Origin: Gammaproteobacteria bacterium
GTDB lineage: Bacteria; Pseudomonadota; Gammaproteobacteria; GCA-001735895
DNA: 35,594 nt
Assembly (NCBI GenBank): GCA_009937625.1
Contig: JAACFA010000006.1
Coordinates: forward strand, 1-35,594
Direction of reading: 5' to 3'
In this document: piece by piece, positions 24,424 to 33,775 of the stretch
Position numbering within the stretch: position 1 is the first letter of the stretch
Layout of the letters: each line of letters begins with the position of its first letter
Made by a program: the position numbers and the translations under genes
Notes under the pieces: model-generated
What the model saw: the letters and a program-made list of their open reading frames with translations, nothing else
Told to the model about the DNA's origin: nothing
Databases searched by the model: none

Positions 24424-25524
24424 TTAGATCCTGACGAAGCAGCCGCCAGGTGCCGATTGAATTAAATCATTAAGCTCAAGTACCAGTAGCATGGATGAAA
24501 GCTGGTCGATGGTCAAGCCGCTACGTCGCACAAGTATGTCACAGTTAACCGGGTCGTAGCCGATCGAATCGAGCAGGCGTCGATGCGCCGGATCGACTTC
24601 GATGCTGTCGACACTGGCGACCTCGCAGTTCTCCCCGATGACGAAACTCGCGAGCTGGGTTAGCTCTCGTGTAATGTCTCCCGGGCCCTCGACCAGCGTG
24701 GCCCCATCGCGGATCAGGTCATGGCAGCCGCGCGTTTGCGGATTATGAATCGAGCCGGGAATAGCAAATACCTCGCGGCCCTGTTCGGCGGCGAGGCGTG
24801 CGGTGATGAGCGACCCGCTGCGCTGCGCGGCTTCGACCACCAGAACGCCCAGGGCCAGGCCGCTGATGATTCGATTACGCTGCGGAAAATTCGGGCGCTG
24901 CGCGCTGGTACCGAGCGGGAATTCGGATACGATAAGCCCCTGTTGCCGGATCTGCGCGGCAAGCTTGTGGTGGCGACCAGGGTAGACAAGATCGATGCCG
25001 GTCGCGGTGACTGCCAGGGTACGACCGCCAGCCTGTAGTGCACCAGAATGGGCCTCGCCGTCGATACCCAGCGCCATGCCGCTGGTAACGACCAGGCCAG
25101 CCGCGGCAAGCTGCGCGGCGAAATCGAACGCGGTGCGGGCACCTCCCGGTGTGCACAGGCGGCTGCCGACGATCGCGATTTGTGGTGCCCGTAAAAGCTC
25201 GATATCGCCGCTGGCGTAAAGCAGGACAGGAAAATCCGGAATTTGTCGCAGCAGCGCGGGGTAGCTGTCGTCGTCGTAACAAAGCAGGTGGTTGTTGTCG
25301 GCTTGTGCCCAGGCCAGATCGGCTTTCACCTGTCGATCGTGTCGCTGCCTGGCTCGCGCGATAGCCTTCGGCGCTAGCCCGATCCCGCGCAGTGCGGCGG
25401 GGCTGCTTTTGCGAATAACCGTCGGATCGGCATCGAAGTGCTGCAGCAGTCGTAACAGGGCCGCGCTGCGATTGCCGAAGCTGTGGTAAAGGTGCAGGAA
25501 ATCGGGCAGCAATTCCGTTTGCAT
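24424..25524 (-). CDS. dprA: DNA-processing protein DprA
   Basis: A 366-residue protein that loads RecA onto incoming single-stranded DNA during natural transformation. The Rossmann-like core shows IAIVGSRLCTPGGARTAFDF, TSGMALGIDGEAHSGAL, NRIISGLALGVLVVEA and SGSLITARLAAEQGREVFAI followed by PGS. A C-terminal winged-helix (DprA/WH) domain follows at about 300-366. The N-terminal helical region is complete. Its place between the LysM lipoprotein gene and smg is the usual gammaproteobacterial order. Competence itself is not shown by this gene alone. Confidence 0.96.
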   Translation of the reverse strand: MQTELLPDFLHLYHSFGNRSAALLRLLQHFDADPTVIRKSSPAALRGIGLAPKAIARARQRHDRQVKADLAWAQADNNHLLCYDDDSYPALLRQIPDFPVLLYASGDIELLRAPQIAIVGSRLCTPGGARTAFDFAAQLAAAGLVVTSGMALGIDGEAHSGALQAGGRTLAVTATGIDLVYPGRHHKLAAQIRQQGLIVSEFPLGTSAQRPNFPQRNRIISGLALGVLVVEAAQRSGSLITARLAAEQGREVFAIPGSIHNPQTRGCHDLIRDGATLVEGPGDITRELTQLASFVIGENCEVASVDSIEVDPAHRRLLDSIGYDPVNCDILVRRSGLTIDQLSSMLLVLELNDLIQSAPGGCFVRI

Positions 25525-25626
25525 GTGAGTCTCCAGTTCCGTTTGCAGACCCGGATACTATAGCACCAGGACGATGCCTGGTGCCAGAGAGTCTTGATTA
25601 CCGCCAGGATGGCCTGGCGCGGGGCT

Positions 25627-26826
25627 TCAGGGTGACTCGACGTAATCGTCTTCGGTAATCGGGAAGTCAGATTCCATGATTAACGCGTAACTCATTTTCT
25701 CGAACGAGCGGATGACCATTGCCATGCCGACCTGTTCGTCCGGGAGCTTGACGAGAAAGCGCGGCTCGTCCTCGAGCTTGTCGAGTACCACCTCGCCAGT
25801 ACGACGTATCCGCAGTACGTTGCCGGACTCGAGCCCGTCGCGTTGGCCCAGGTTGATCGCGATGGTCTGGTAAATGCCGGTTTGCGAGATCGCGTCCAGC
25901 AGCGCGACAATTTCCCCGCTAACCTCTGTTTTCGGTGGTCTTGGAACGAAGTCGCGCTCGAAGTTGGTGTTGTCTATCGGCATGACGCGATCGTCGCGCA
26001 GGATTTCGCGATCCGAGTTGGTCACCCTGACCGAGGCCGGGTCGCCGCGCAACAGCAGTTTCGATTCGCCGACATACAGCGCCTGGTAACCGAGCAGCTC
26101 GTCGGTAATCGGGTCATAGAGCGGGCGGTCAGGGCGATAGATCTGGTAGCGGCCGTTGCCGGTCGAGGTGTCAAGTTTGCGTACGTAAAGCTTGTCGTTA
26201 GTGCTGTTGATCAAGTGATTATCGAGACTGGACAACACGTAGGCAGAGTTTTTAAAGGTTTCCTCGTCGACCACCATCGGGCGTTCCAGCAGGTGACGCA
26301 GCGAGTCGATCGGGATCGAGGCGACCGTCGCGTCGATGGCCTGGCTACGAATCCGGGGATTGACCTTGACTATCTTGAGGCCGTCGGAAGTCTGGGACAG
26401 CACCGAACCTTCCTCACCGCGGCTCAGGATCTGTACCCTGCGTTCGCCGCCAATATAAACGATCGCCAGCGTGTCGCCGGGATAAATCAGGTGTGGATTC
26501 TCGACCTGGGGATTTTTGAACCAGATTTCCGGCCAGTACCACGGATCTCGCAGAAACACGGTCGAGATATCCCATAGTGTATCGCCTTCTTGTACAATAT
26601 AGGTTTCAGGGTATTCCGCTTCGTAAACGATAGATTCGACGGGTTCAGGTTCAGGCTGAGGATCGGGTTCAGGCAGCTGGGCCTTTACCACGATTTCTTC
26701 CGGGGCCTCTTCCTCCTCGTACACGACCGCATAGGGCGGTGGTGGTTCGGCGCAGGAGGCTATCAGCATCATGCCCGAGAGCAGAATCAATCCTTTTAGC
26801 AGCTGACTATTGTTTTTGGCAGGCAT
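25627..26826 (-). CDS. LysM-domain lipoprotein
   Basis: A 399-residue predicted lipoprotein: signal peptide with lipobox LIASC (Cys25), an acidic Pro/Glu linker (about 30-70), then a LysM domain starting YIVQEGDTLWDISTVFLRDP and ending at LIYPGDTLAIVYI (about 75-125). The rest, about 270 residues, is of unknown function and conserved in the equivalent gene next to dprA and def in other Gammaproteobacteria. It presumably binds peptidoglycan from the outer membrane. It is divergent from def. GGGG lies near the ATG as a weak ribosome site. Confidence 0.93.
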   Translation of the reverse strand: MPAKNNSQLLKGLILLSGMMLIASCAEPPPPYAVVYEEEEAPEEIVVKAQLPEPDPQPEPEPVESIVYEAEYPETYIVQEGDTLWDISTVFLRDPWYWPEIWFKNPQVENPHLIYPGDTLAIVYIGGERRVQILSRGEEGSVLSQTSDGLKIVKVNPRIRSQAIDATVASIPIDSLRHLLERPMVVDEETFKNSAYVLSSLDNHLINSTNDKLYVRKLDTSTGNGRYQIYRPDRPLYDPITDELLGYQALYVGESKLLLRGDPASVRVTNSDREILRDDRVMPIDNTNFERDFVPRPPKTEVSGEIVALLDAISQTGIYQTIAINLGQRDGLESGNVLRIRRTGEVVLDKLEDEPRFLVKLPDEQVGMAMVIRSFEKMSYALIMESDFPITEDDYVESP

Positions 26827-26859
26827 AAAAACCCCTGAAAATGCGGAACTAATGGACGG

Positions 26860-26942
26860 ATTGTAGCCTAATATTTACCGACTACAAGGTATTTAATGAC
26901 AAAGATACTACGTATAATCATTAACTTGGGATAACTAGTTAT
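26860..26942. promoter_or_regulatory. Divergent promoter region between the LysM gene and def, with 12-bp palindrome
   Basis: The 124-base gap is AT-rich. A perfect 12-base palindrome, ATAACTAGTTAT, lies at 26931-26942, 23 bases before the def ATG. A plus-strand TATAAT at 26913-26918 could serve def, and a minus-strand TACAAT (26865-26860) could serve the LysM gene. Neither has a clear -35 element at the right spacing. The palindrome overlaps the likely 5' leader of def and could be an operator or small hairpin. Confidence 0.4.
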
Positions 26943-26965
26943 AAGGTTTCTTGAAGTATTTTACT

Positions 26966-27472
26966 ATGGCTTTATTAAATATTTTACATTTCCCCGATCC
27001 CCGCCTCAGAACCGTTGCCAAACCGGTTACGGAATTCGATGCGGAGCTCAGGAAGCTGGTCAGCGATATGTTCGAAACCATGTACGAAGCGCCCGGCATC
27101 GGGCTTGCCGCGACCCAGGTCGATCGCCATATCCGTTTACTGGTGCTGGACGTCTCGGAAGGCCGAAATCGCCCGCGCTGCCTGATCAACCCCGAAATAA
27201 TCGAGGCCGATGGCGAAGAGGAAATGGACGAGGGCTGCCTGTCGGTCCCCGGGTACTATGAAAAAGTGCGCCGCGCCGAGCACATTCGTGTGCGCGCGCA
27301 GGATGAAAATGGGCAAACCTCGGAGTTCGAGGCAGAGGGTCTGGAAGCCGTTTGCATTCAACATGAAATGGATCACCTGGAAGGCAAGTTGTTCGTCGAC
27401 TACCTGTCCAACCTGAAACGCAACCGGATTCGCAGCAAGCTGGTTAAACTGCAAAAACAGAAGGCGGGATAG
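26966..27472 (+). CDS. def: Peptide deformylase
   Basis: A 168-residue Fe/Zn enzyme that removes the formyl group from new protein N-termini. All three motifs are intact: [16 protein letters not shown] and HEMDH. ATG 26966 ([15 protein letters not shown]) is chosen over an in-frame TTG at 26951 because family members begin at this point. The ribosome site is weak. It leads the operon def-fmt-rsmB-DUF4390-ntrY-like-ntrX-like-trkA-trkH. Confidence 0.97.
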   Translation: MALLNILHFPDPRLRTVAKPVTEFDAELRKLVSDMFETMYEAPGIGLAATQVDRHIRLLVLDVSEGRNRPRCLINPEIIEADGEEEMDEGCLSVPGYYEKVRRAEHIRVRAQDENGQTSEFEAEGLEAVCIQHEMDHLEGKLFVDYLSNLKRNRIRSKLVKLQKQKAG

Positions 27473-27485
27473 CCTCCCACTTGTC

Positions 27486-28424
27486 ATGCATAAAATTATT
27501 TACGCGGGAACTCCGGAATTTGCCGTTCCGGCGCTGCAGGCGCTGTTGCAAAGCGAGCATCGGGTGGTTGCGGTTTATACCCAGCCGGATCGACCTGCCG
27601 GGCGCGGCCGCAAGCTGCAGGCGAGCCCGGTCAAGACTCATGCGCTCGAGCACGGCCTCGAGGTTTACCAGCCCGAAAATTTCGATTCTGCGCAGGATAT
27701 CGAAGCGCTGGCCGCACTTCAGGCCGATTTAATGGTTGTGGCTGCCTACGGCTTGCTGCTACCGCCAGCCGTGCTCGCTGCGCCGCGTCTCGGGTGTATC
27801 AACATCCACGCCTCGTTGCTACCTCGCTGGCGCGGCGCCTCCCCGATTCAGCAGGCGATTCTGGCCGGCGACCGCGACAGCGGCGTTACCTTGATGAAGA
27901 TGGCGCGGGGGCTGGACAGCGGCGATATGATCGCGAGACGCAGTATTGAAATCGAGGCGCAATGGAGTGCCGGCGATTTGCACGACAAACTGGCACCGCT
28001 CGGCGCCGAACTGCTAATGGCAACCATGGCTGACATCGAAACCGCGCTGCAGCATGCGCAAGTCCAGGACGAAAGCCTGGTGACCTATGCGCCGCGCCTG
28101 GTCAAACAGCAGGCCGAGGTCGACTGGGATAAATCGCTGGACCTGCTGTTACGTGAAATTCGTGCCTTTAATCCGTGGCCGGTTAGCTATACCACGCTCG
28201 AGGGCCAGAATCTGCGCCTGTGGCGGGCGCAGGCCGGCAGGCTGGTCACCGCCGCCGGCCTGCCCGGTGAAGTGGTGGCACACGAGAGCGACGGCATCTA
28301 CGTACGCTGCGGCGACGGGATTGTGCAGGTCACGGAGCTGCAGTTTGCCGGGCGCAATCGATGCGATGCGGCGCAGGCGCTGAATGCCCGAAACCTGAAT
28401 GGCTGCCGGCTCGGCATAGCATGA
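27486..28424 (+). CDS. fmt: Methionyl-tRNA formyltransferase
   Basis: A 312-residue enzyme that formylates initiator Met-tRNA using 10-formyl-tetrahydrofolate. Typical motifs are IYAGTPEFAVPALQAL, the substrate-binding TQPDRPAGRGRKL and the catalytic INIHASLLPRWRGASPIQ. The C-terminal OB-fold domain is complete. It starts 13 bases after def, its functional counterpart, and its stop overlaps the rsmB start (ATGA). Confidence 0.97.
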   Translation: MHKIIYAGTPEFAVPALQALLQSEHRVVAVYTQPDRPAGRGRKLQASPVKTHALEHGLEVYQPENFDSAQDIEALAALQADLMVVAAYGLLLPPAVLAAPRLGCINIHASLLPRWRGASPIQQAILAGDRDSGVTLMKMARGLDSGDMIARRSIEIEAQWSAGDLHDKLAPLGAELLMATMADIETALQHAQVQDESLVTYAPRLVKQQAEVDWDKSLDLLLREIRAFNPWPVSYTTLEGQNLRLWRAQAGRLVTAAGLPGEVVAHESDGIYVRCGDGIVQVTELQFAGRNRCDAAQALNARNLNGCRLGIA

Positions 28425-29731
28425 ACAAGAATGACAATCCCCGCTGGATAGCGCTGCAGGTCATGCTGCGGGTATTGGACGGCGGGCGCTCGCTGGACGA
28501 CGTTTTTAACAGCAGCTGGTTCCAGTCGTTGACCGCCGAGGGGCGCGACCTGGCCCTGAGCCGCGAGCTTGCCTACGGCTTGTGTCGCTGGTACTTCGTG
28601 CTGACGCCGCTGCTCGCGAGCCGTCTGCAAAAGCCGTTGCGCGCCCGCGATCAGGATATCGAAATCATATTGTTGCTGGGGCTCTACCAGCTGCTGGTAT
28701 TGAAAACCGGGGCGCATGCCGCGGTCAATGAAACCGTTAATCTCGCCCAGGTTCAGCAAAAGCCCTGGGCGCGGGGATTGATAAACGCGGTATTACGCAC
28801 GGTGATCCGCGAGAATGTCGAACTCGAGGCTGAAGCCAGGGCGCAGGCTTATCCCGACTGGATACTTGGTCGGATCAGTCGCGACTGGCGCGAGCGGGCC
28901 GACCAGTTGCTAATGCACGGCAACGACCGCCCGCCGCTGACCCTGCGCGTCGATACCCGCCAGTGCGGAGTCGACGAGGTCATTGCGAGACTCGCGGCAG
29001 AGGGTGTCGAGGCCGTCAGACATGACATAGTAGAGAGCGCTATCGAGTTACCGGTTCCCTGCGAGGTCGGCCGACTGCCGGGCTTTGCCGAAGGCATGCT
29101 AAGCGTACAGGATGCCGCCGCGCAAATCGCCGCGGGGCTGCTGGCCTGCAAACCGACAGCGCGCGTGCTCGACGCCTGCGCGGCGCCGGGCGGCAAGGCG
29201 ATGCACCTGCTACAGCAATACGACGGGATCGAGCTCGATTTGCTCGACGCCAGCGAAGCCAGGCTCGAGCGGGTGCGGCAAAACCTGGCGCGTATCGATA
29301 AAATGGCGAACATAGTGGTGGGCGATGCCGGTAAGCCGGAAGACTGGTTTTCGGGCGGGCGCTACGACGCTATACTGGCGGACGTCCCCTGTTCCGCCAG
29401 CGGCGTCATGCGGCGCCACCCGGATATCAAACTATTGCGGCGCGAAAGCGATATAATGCCGCTGCTCGCGTTGCAGCGTAAGATCCTGGATGCATTGTGG
29501 CGCCTGCTGAAACCGGGAGGGGAAATGCTCTACTGCACCTGTTCCATATTCAAGCAAGAGAATGAAGTCCAGATTGCGAAATTCCTGCAGCGCCACCCGG
29601 ACTGCGTCGAGGTGAAAATTTCCGATGTGGCGTGGGGCGAGGCGCGACCTCAGGGACGCCAGATTCTGACCGGCAGTCACAACATGGATGGCTTCTATTA
29701 CGCGTTACTGTCGAAATCGGGTGTCTCATGA
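28421..29731 (+). CDS. rsmB: 16S rRNA (cytosine-967-C5)-methyltransferase
   Basis: A 436-residue RsmB (Sun/Fmu) protein: an N-terminal NusB-like helical domain (about 1-140) and a C-terminal SAM-dependent methyltransferase. The SAM motif is DACAAPGGKAMHL, and the two catalytic cysteines lie in DVPCSASGVMRRHPD and YCTCSIFKQENE. The start is ATG 28421, overlapping the fmt stop; an upstream in-frame extension inside fmt is not family-like. It methylates C967 of 16S rRNA. Confidence 0.96.
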   Translation: MNKNDNPRWIALQVMLRVLDGGRSLDDVFNSSWFQSLTAEGRDLALSRELAYGLCRWYFVLTPLLASRLQKPLRARDQDIEIILLLGLYQLLVLKTGAHAAVNETVNLAQVQQKPWARGLINAVLRTVIRENVELEAEARAQAYPDWILGRISRDWRERADQLLMHGNDRPPLTLRVDTRQCGVDEVIARLAAEGVEAVRHDIVESAIELPVPCEVGRLPGFAEGMLSVQDAAAQIAAGLLACKPTARVLDACAAPGGKAMHLLQQYDGIELDLLDASEARLERVRQNLARIDKMANIVVGDAGKPEDWFSGGRYDAILADVPCSASGVMRRHPDIKLLRRESDIMPLLALQRKILDALWRLLKPGGEMLYCTCSIFKQENEVQIAKFLQRHPDCVEVKISDVAWGEARPQGRQILTGSHNMDGFYYALLSKSGVS

Positions 29732-30318
29732 GCGCATACCCTGCATCGCGGCGCCATGCCCTGATTATCGTCGTGCTGATGCTCGGCCTGTGGTCGATCC
29801 CTTTGCACGCCAAAGACGAGGATCCATTCGTGGTCGATCGTGCCGATTTCAACCTCGATGAGAGCCTGCTGCGGCTCAACCTGCTAATCGATAGCCAGAT
29901 ACCGAGCTACATCCTGATCGCAATCGACCAGGGTTTTGCCGTGCCGCTGATGTTCGAAGTAGAGATTCGCTCCGAGAAAAAATACTGGTTCGACGAAAAA
30001 GTAGTCTCGCTGAAGCAGCAATACCTGTTGCATCACCAGCCGATGCTGGATTCGTTCGTGGTGCTCGACGTCAATACTTCGGAACGACACTACTTCGACA
30101 CGCGCAAAGCAGCGGTGCAATTTACCGAAGTGGTTTACAATTACCCCATGCTCGACATCAACAACCTGGCACCGGACAAGGATTATTACGCACGCGTGCG
30201 ATTTGGCATCGATGCCGAGGAGCTGCCGCTGCCGTTAAAGTCGAGCTCGCTTTGGGATAACGACTGGGATCTGAAAAGCGACTGGTACGAGTGGGAGGTT
30301 GTCCGTCCAGAACCATGA
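29728..30318 (+). CDS. DUF4390 exported protein
   Basis: A 196-residue protein with an N-terminal signal or anchor helix (about 12-31, IIVVLMLGLWSIPLHA) and a beta-rich DUF4390 domain (for example DRADFNLDESLLRLNLLID and KYWFDEKVVSLKQQYLLHH). It is widely found between rsmB and the NtrY-like kinase gene, and probably acts in the periplasm alongside that kinase; the function is unknown. ATG 29728 overlaps the rsmB stop, and its own stop overlaps the next start. An upstream extension in the frame lies inside rsmB and is rejected. Confidence 0.9.
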   Translation: MSAYPASRRHALIIVVLMLGLWSIPLHAKDEDPFVVDRADFNLDESLLRLNLLIDSQIPSYILIAIDQGFAVPLMFEVEIRSEKKYWFDEKVVSLKQQYLLHHQPMLDSFVVLDVNTSERHYFDTRKAAVQFTEVVYNYPMLDINNLAPDKDYYARVRFGIDAEELPLPLKSSSLWDNDWDLKSDWYEWEVVRPEP

Positions 30319-32516
30319 ATAGCACGTTTCGCAATACCGCTTCGATTCTGGCGCTGGTCGTGTTGCTGATGGTTTCGCTCTATACCATCGGCGATGCAAC
30401 CTCGAATTCGGCAACCTTCGGCAAGTACTATAACTGGCTGGTGTTCTTCAATGCCCTGGGGCTGGTCGTGCTGCTGGGCCTGATTGCCTACAATGTTTAC
30501 CGGCTGATCGTGCAGTACCGTCTGAAGGCGATCGGTTCCCACCTGACGGCGCGCATGATCGGGGTATTCGTGCTGTTGACTATAATTCCGGTCAGCGTGG
30601 TTTATTACTTCTCGTTGAGTTTTCTGCATCGAGGTATCGACAGCTGGTTCGATGTCGGTATCGAGACCGCGCTCGAAGACTCGCTGCAGCTTGGCCGCGG
30701 GGCCATCGATCTGCGTAAACGCGATGCTCTGAAAAAGACCCGCGCGATTGCCAGCGAAATCTCAGAAATCGACGATGAAATCCTGGTCGTCTACCTCGAC
30801 GACGTCAGGGAGCAGTCCGTCGCCAACGAGTTAACGCTTTACGATCACACCAACTCCATTATTGCCTCCAGTAGTCTCGATTCGACCGAGCTGCCCGAGG
30901 CGCTGCCCCTAACCGATATTGGCGATCTCGACGCGGATAGTCCCTATTTAAAGCTGGTCGAGGACCCGATCTACGGACTGGCGATGCAAATTGTCGTGCT
31001 GGTGCCGAGCCTGGACGCGACCGAACCCGCGAAAACCCTGCAGGCACAATATCCTTTTACGGATCGCATCAACGAGTTGACGGTCGGGGTGCAGAATGCC
31101 TACGACCGCTACAAGGAACTCGCGGTACTGCGTGATCCGTTGAAGACCAGCTTCACGCTGGCATTGTCCATCATCTGGTTGTTGAGCGTATTGTCGGCAA
31201 TCTGGCTCGCCTTCGTCGCCGCGCGTAAGCTAGTGGCGCCGATCAACGACCTGGTCGAGGGCACCAAGGCGGTTGCCGCTGGCGATTACGAAAGACAGTT
31301 GACGCTGTCAGGCAGCGACGAACTCGGGTTCCTGCTGCGCTCCTTCAATACCATGACTCGCAAGATTTCCCGCAGCCGCGCGATTGCCGAGCAAAGTCAG
31401 CGCATGGAGGCCCTGCAAAAGAATTACCTCGAATCGGTCTTGGAGCATATTACCTCCGGCGTGCTGACGATCGACGAGACCGGCTTTATCAAAAGCGGAA
31501 ACCCGGCGGTCTGTCTGATTTTCGATGTCGACAGCAACTTCTTCTCCGAACTCTACATTGCCGATGTTCTGCGCCAGTACCCGACGCTGGCCCCGTTCTT
31601 CGATGCGGTCAAGGCGCACCTCGAACAGAACGAGGAATGGCAGGAGGAAATCGTCATGTTTGTTCAGGGCGGTAAAAAAATTCTGCGGGTGCGCGGCACC
31701 ACCCTGTTGTCGCAAACCGACGATCGCATGGAGCAGGTCATCGTGGTCGACGATGTCACCGAGCTGATCCAGGCGCAAAAGGAATCGGCCTGGAGCGAAA
31801 TGGCGCGCCGCCTCGCGCACGAGATCAAGAACCCGCTGACGCCGATTCAGCTATCGGCGGAGCGCCTGCAACGCAAGCTCAGCGGTGAAGTCAGCCCGGA
31901 AAAGCAGTCGCTGCTGGACCGCTATACGCATACCATCGTGCAGCAGGTGGAAGCGATGAAGTCAATGGTCAACGCGTTTACCGATTACGCGCGCTCGCCG
32001 ACGCAAAAACCGCAGCTGATCGATATCAACGCGATGCTCGAAGAAATAGCCGTGCTCTATCATGAGGATAACGCCAGGGTAGTGATCGACCTGAAGCTGG
32101 ACCCGACGGTGCCTGAGATCGAGGCCGATGACGTGCGGTTGCGTCAGCTTATTCATAACCTGATAAAGAACAGTCTTGAAACACTCCACGGCGAAGGCTG
32201 GATTCGCCTGATAACCGAGGTGATAGAGACTTCTGGGCGCCGCTGGCTCGAGTTCACGGTGGAAGATAGCGGTCACGGTATCGCGGACGAGGTCGCACAT
32301 ACCCTGTTCGACCCCTACGTCACCACTAAGTCTTCCGGTAGTGGCCTCGGGCTTGCTATCGTGCAAAAAATTGTCGATGAGCACGGCGGCTCGGTGCGGG
32401 TCGGCAAGGCGGCCGATGGTGGCGCAAGCTTCACCGTGCGGTTGCCGTTATCGATCGTCGCCAACGAGGCCGAAATCGATGAGGCCGAACCGATTAAAAC
32501 CAGGATGATGCCATGA
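30315..32516 (+). CDS. NtrY-like membrane sensor histidine kinase
   Basis: A 733-residue inner-membrane kinase. Two or three N-terminal helices (about 10-110) are followed by a periplasmic sensor region (about 115-280), another helix near 285-305, a HAMP domain (KLVAPINDLVEGTKAVAAGD), a PAS-like segment (about 370-480), the phosphoacceptor His502 in RRLAHEIKNPLTPIQLSAER, and an ATPase domain (NLIKNSLETL; LFDPYVTTKSSGSGLGLAIV). The order is that of NtrY. It is translationally coupled on both sides by ATGA overlaps. NtrY-type kinases respond to redox or nitrogen-related cues in other bacteria; the signal here is unknown. Confidence 0.94.
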   Translation: MNSTFRNTASILALVVLLMVSLYTIGDATSNSATFGKYYNWLVFFNALGLVVLLGLIAYNVYRLIVQYRLKAIGSHLTARMIGVFVLLTIIPVSVVYYFSLSFLHRGIDSWFDVGIETALEDSLQLGRGAIDLRKRDALKKTRAIASEISEIDDEILVVYLDDVREQSVANELTLYDHTNSIIASSSLDSTELPEALPLTDIGDLDADSPYLKLVEDPIYGLAMQIVVLVPSLDATEPAKTLQAQYPFTDRINELTVGVQNAYDRYKELAVLRDPLKTSFTLALSIIWLLSVLSAIWLAFVAARKLVAPINDLVEGTKAVAAGDYERQLTLSGSDELGFLLRSFNTMTRKISRSRAIAEQSQRMEALQKNYLESVLEHITSGVLTIDETGFIKSGNPAVCLIFDVDSNFFSELYIADVLRQYPTLAPFFDAVKAHLEQNEEWQEEIVMFVQGGKKILRVRGTTLLSQTDDRMEQVIVVDDVTELIQAQKESAWSEMARRLAHEIKNPLTPIQLSAERLQRKLSGEVSPEKQSLLDRYTHTIVQQVEAMKSMVNAFTDYARSPTQKPQLIDINAMLEEIAVLYHEDNARVVIDLKLDPTVPEIEADDVRLRQLIHNLIKNSLETLHGEGWIRLITEVIETSGRRWLEFTVEDSGHGIADEVAHTLFDPYVTTKSSGSGLGLAIVQKIVDEHGGSVRVGKAADGGASFTVRLPLSIVANEAEIDEAEPIKTRMMP

Positions 32517-33769
32517 ACGCTCGAATTCTCGTGGTCGACGACGAACCCGATATTCGCGTCCTGCTGAAGGATATTCTCGAGGACGAGGGTTATGTCGTCG
32601 ACGTCGCCGAACATGCCAGGGCCGCCAACGAAATCCGTCGCGTTGCGGATCCGGACCTGGTGCTGCTCGATATATGGATGCCCGATGTCGATGGGGTGAC
32701 CCTGCTGAAGCAGTGGAAATCGTCGGGCAACGATCATTGCCCGGTAGTCATGATGTCGGGCCACGGTACGGTGGAAACCGCGGTCGAGGCCACGCGCTAC
32801 GGCGCGATCGATTTCGTCGAGAAACCGCTATCGATGGCCAAGCTGCTGAGCACCGTAAAATCCGCTCTTTCCAGCGCCGAGGAAACGCGCCAGGATGAAC
32901 GCGCCTGGCGCGAAGAGCCCGTTGGCAATAGTCGCATCGTGCAGGCCTTGAAGCAACGCATGCTGGACCTGCGCGAGTCGAACCAGACGGTATTCTTTAC
33001 CGGCGACTCTGGCAGTGGCCGCCGTATCTGGGCTGAATTTCTGAGCGAGACCCAGGGCGGTATGGACGTTTTCGATAACCGGCAGCCCCTTCGCAGCCTT
33101 ATTCCGTTGAAACGCAATCTCTATATCGAGGAGGTTTGCGAACTGGACCGGCAGCAGCAGTCGGCGCTTTACGATTCCATACTGGTTACCAACCGCGATT
33201 CGGATTTCCGCTTCATTATTTCCAGCCGCAGTAGTTACGATGACTTGAGAACCAATGATCAGGTTGATCCGCGACTGGCCAGGATGTGGCTGGATGCGAT
33301 CGTTATTCCCTCGCTGGATGAACATATCGAAGACATCCCCGAGCTGCTCGAGTACTACGTGAACTGGTATAGCGACCACGAGCAGCTACCCTATCGGCAC
33401 TTCAATGTTGCCGCGCAGAACCTGTTACGTAACCATCGTTGGAGCGGCGATATTAGCGAACTCAAGCAGTTTATCAGGGCCATATTGAGCAATAGCGATG
33501 TCGAGTTTATCGAGCTCGACGAAATCGAGCAGACTTTGCATGCACTCGGCGCCGAGCCTGAAATCGATGCCGCAAATCGAATGCAGATTACGATCGATCT
33601 GGGCATGGATCTCAGAGAAGCGAGAGAAGCCTTCGAGCGTGAATACCTGTCTCGGCATCTCGAGCTCAGCGGCCACAATATGGCGGAACTTGCGCGTCGG
33701 GTCGGGCAGGAACGTACGCACCTTTATCGGAAGTTGAAATCACTCGGATTGCAAACCAAAAAACAATAA
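32513..33769 (+). CDS. NtrX-like response regulator with degenerate AAA+ domain
   Basis: A 418-residue regulator. The receiver is intact, with Asp53 in LLDIWMPDVDG and Lys104 in FVEKPLS. The central domain is recognisably of the sigma54-activator AAA+ type but reduced: the Walker A position reads GDSGSGRR (residues 164-171, Lys replaced by Arg), the Walker B position reads NLYIEEVCELDRQQQ, and no GAFTGA sigma54-contact loop is present. A Fis-type helix-turn-helix ends the protein (MAELARRVGQERTHLYRKLK). It probably binds DNA without activating sigma54 polymerase. Its ATG overlaps the kinase stop. Confidence 0.93.
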   Translation: MNARILVVDDEPDIRVLLKDILEDEGYVVDVAEHARAANEIRRVADPDLVLLDIWMPDVDGVTLLKQWKSSGNDHCPVVMMSGHGTVETAVEATRYGAIDFVEKPLSMAKLLSTVKSALSSAEETRQDERAWREEPVGNSRIVQALKQRMLDLRESNQTVFFTGDSGSGRRIWAEFLSETQGGMDVFDNRQPLRSLIPLKRNLYIEEVCELDRQQQSALYDSILVTNRDSDFRFIISSRSSYDDLRTNDQVDPRLARMWLDAIVIPSLDEHIEDIPELLEYYVNWYSDHEQLPYRHFNVAAQNLLRNHRWSGDISELKQFIRAILSNSDVEFIELDEIEQTLHALGAEPEIDAANRMQITIDLGMDLREAREAFEREYLSRHLELSGHNMAELARRVGQERTHLYRKLKSLGLQTKKQ

Positions 33770-33775
33770 GAACTC

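Noticed and set aside
25563-25618. Two hairpins between dprA and the LysM gene as a terminator
   Set aside because: Stems of 8 and 6 bp are present, but no T-run follows on the minus strand, so termination is not supported.
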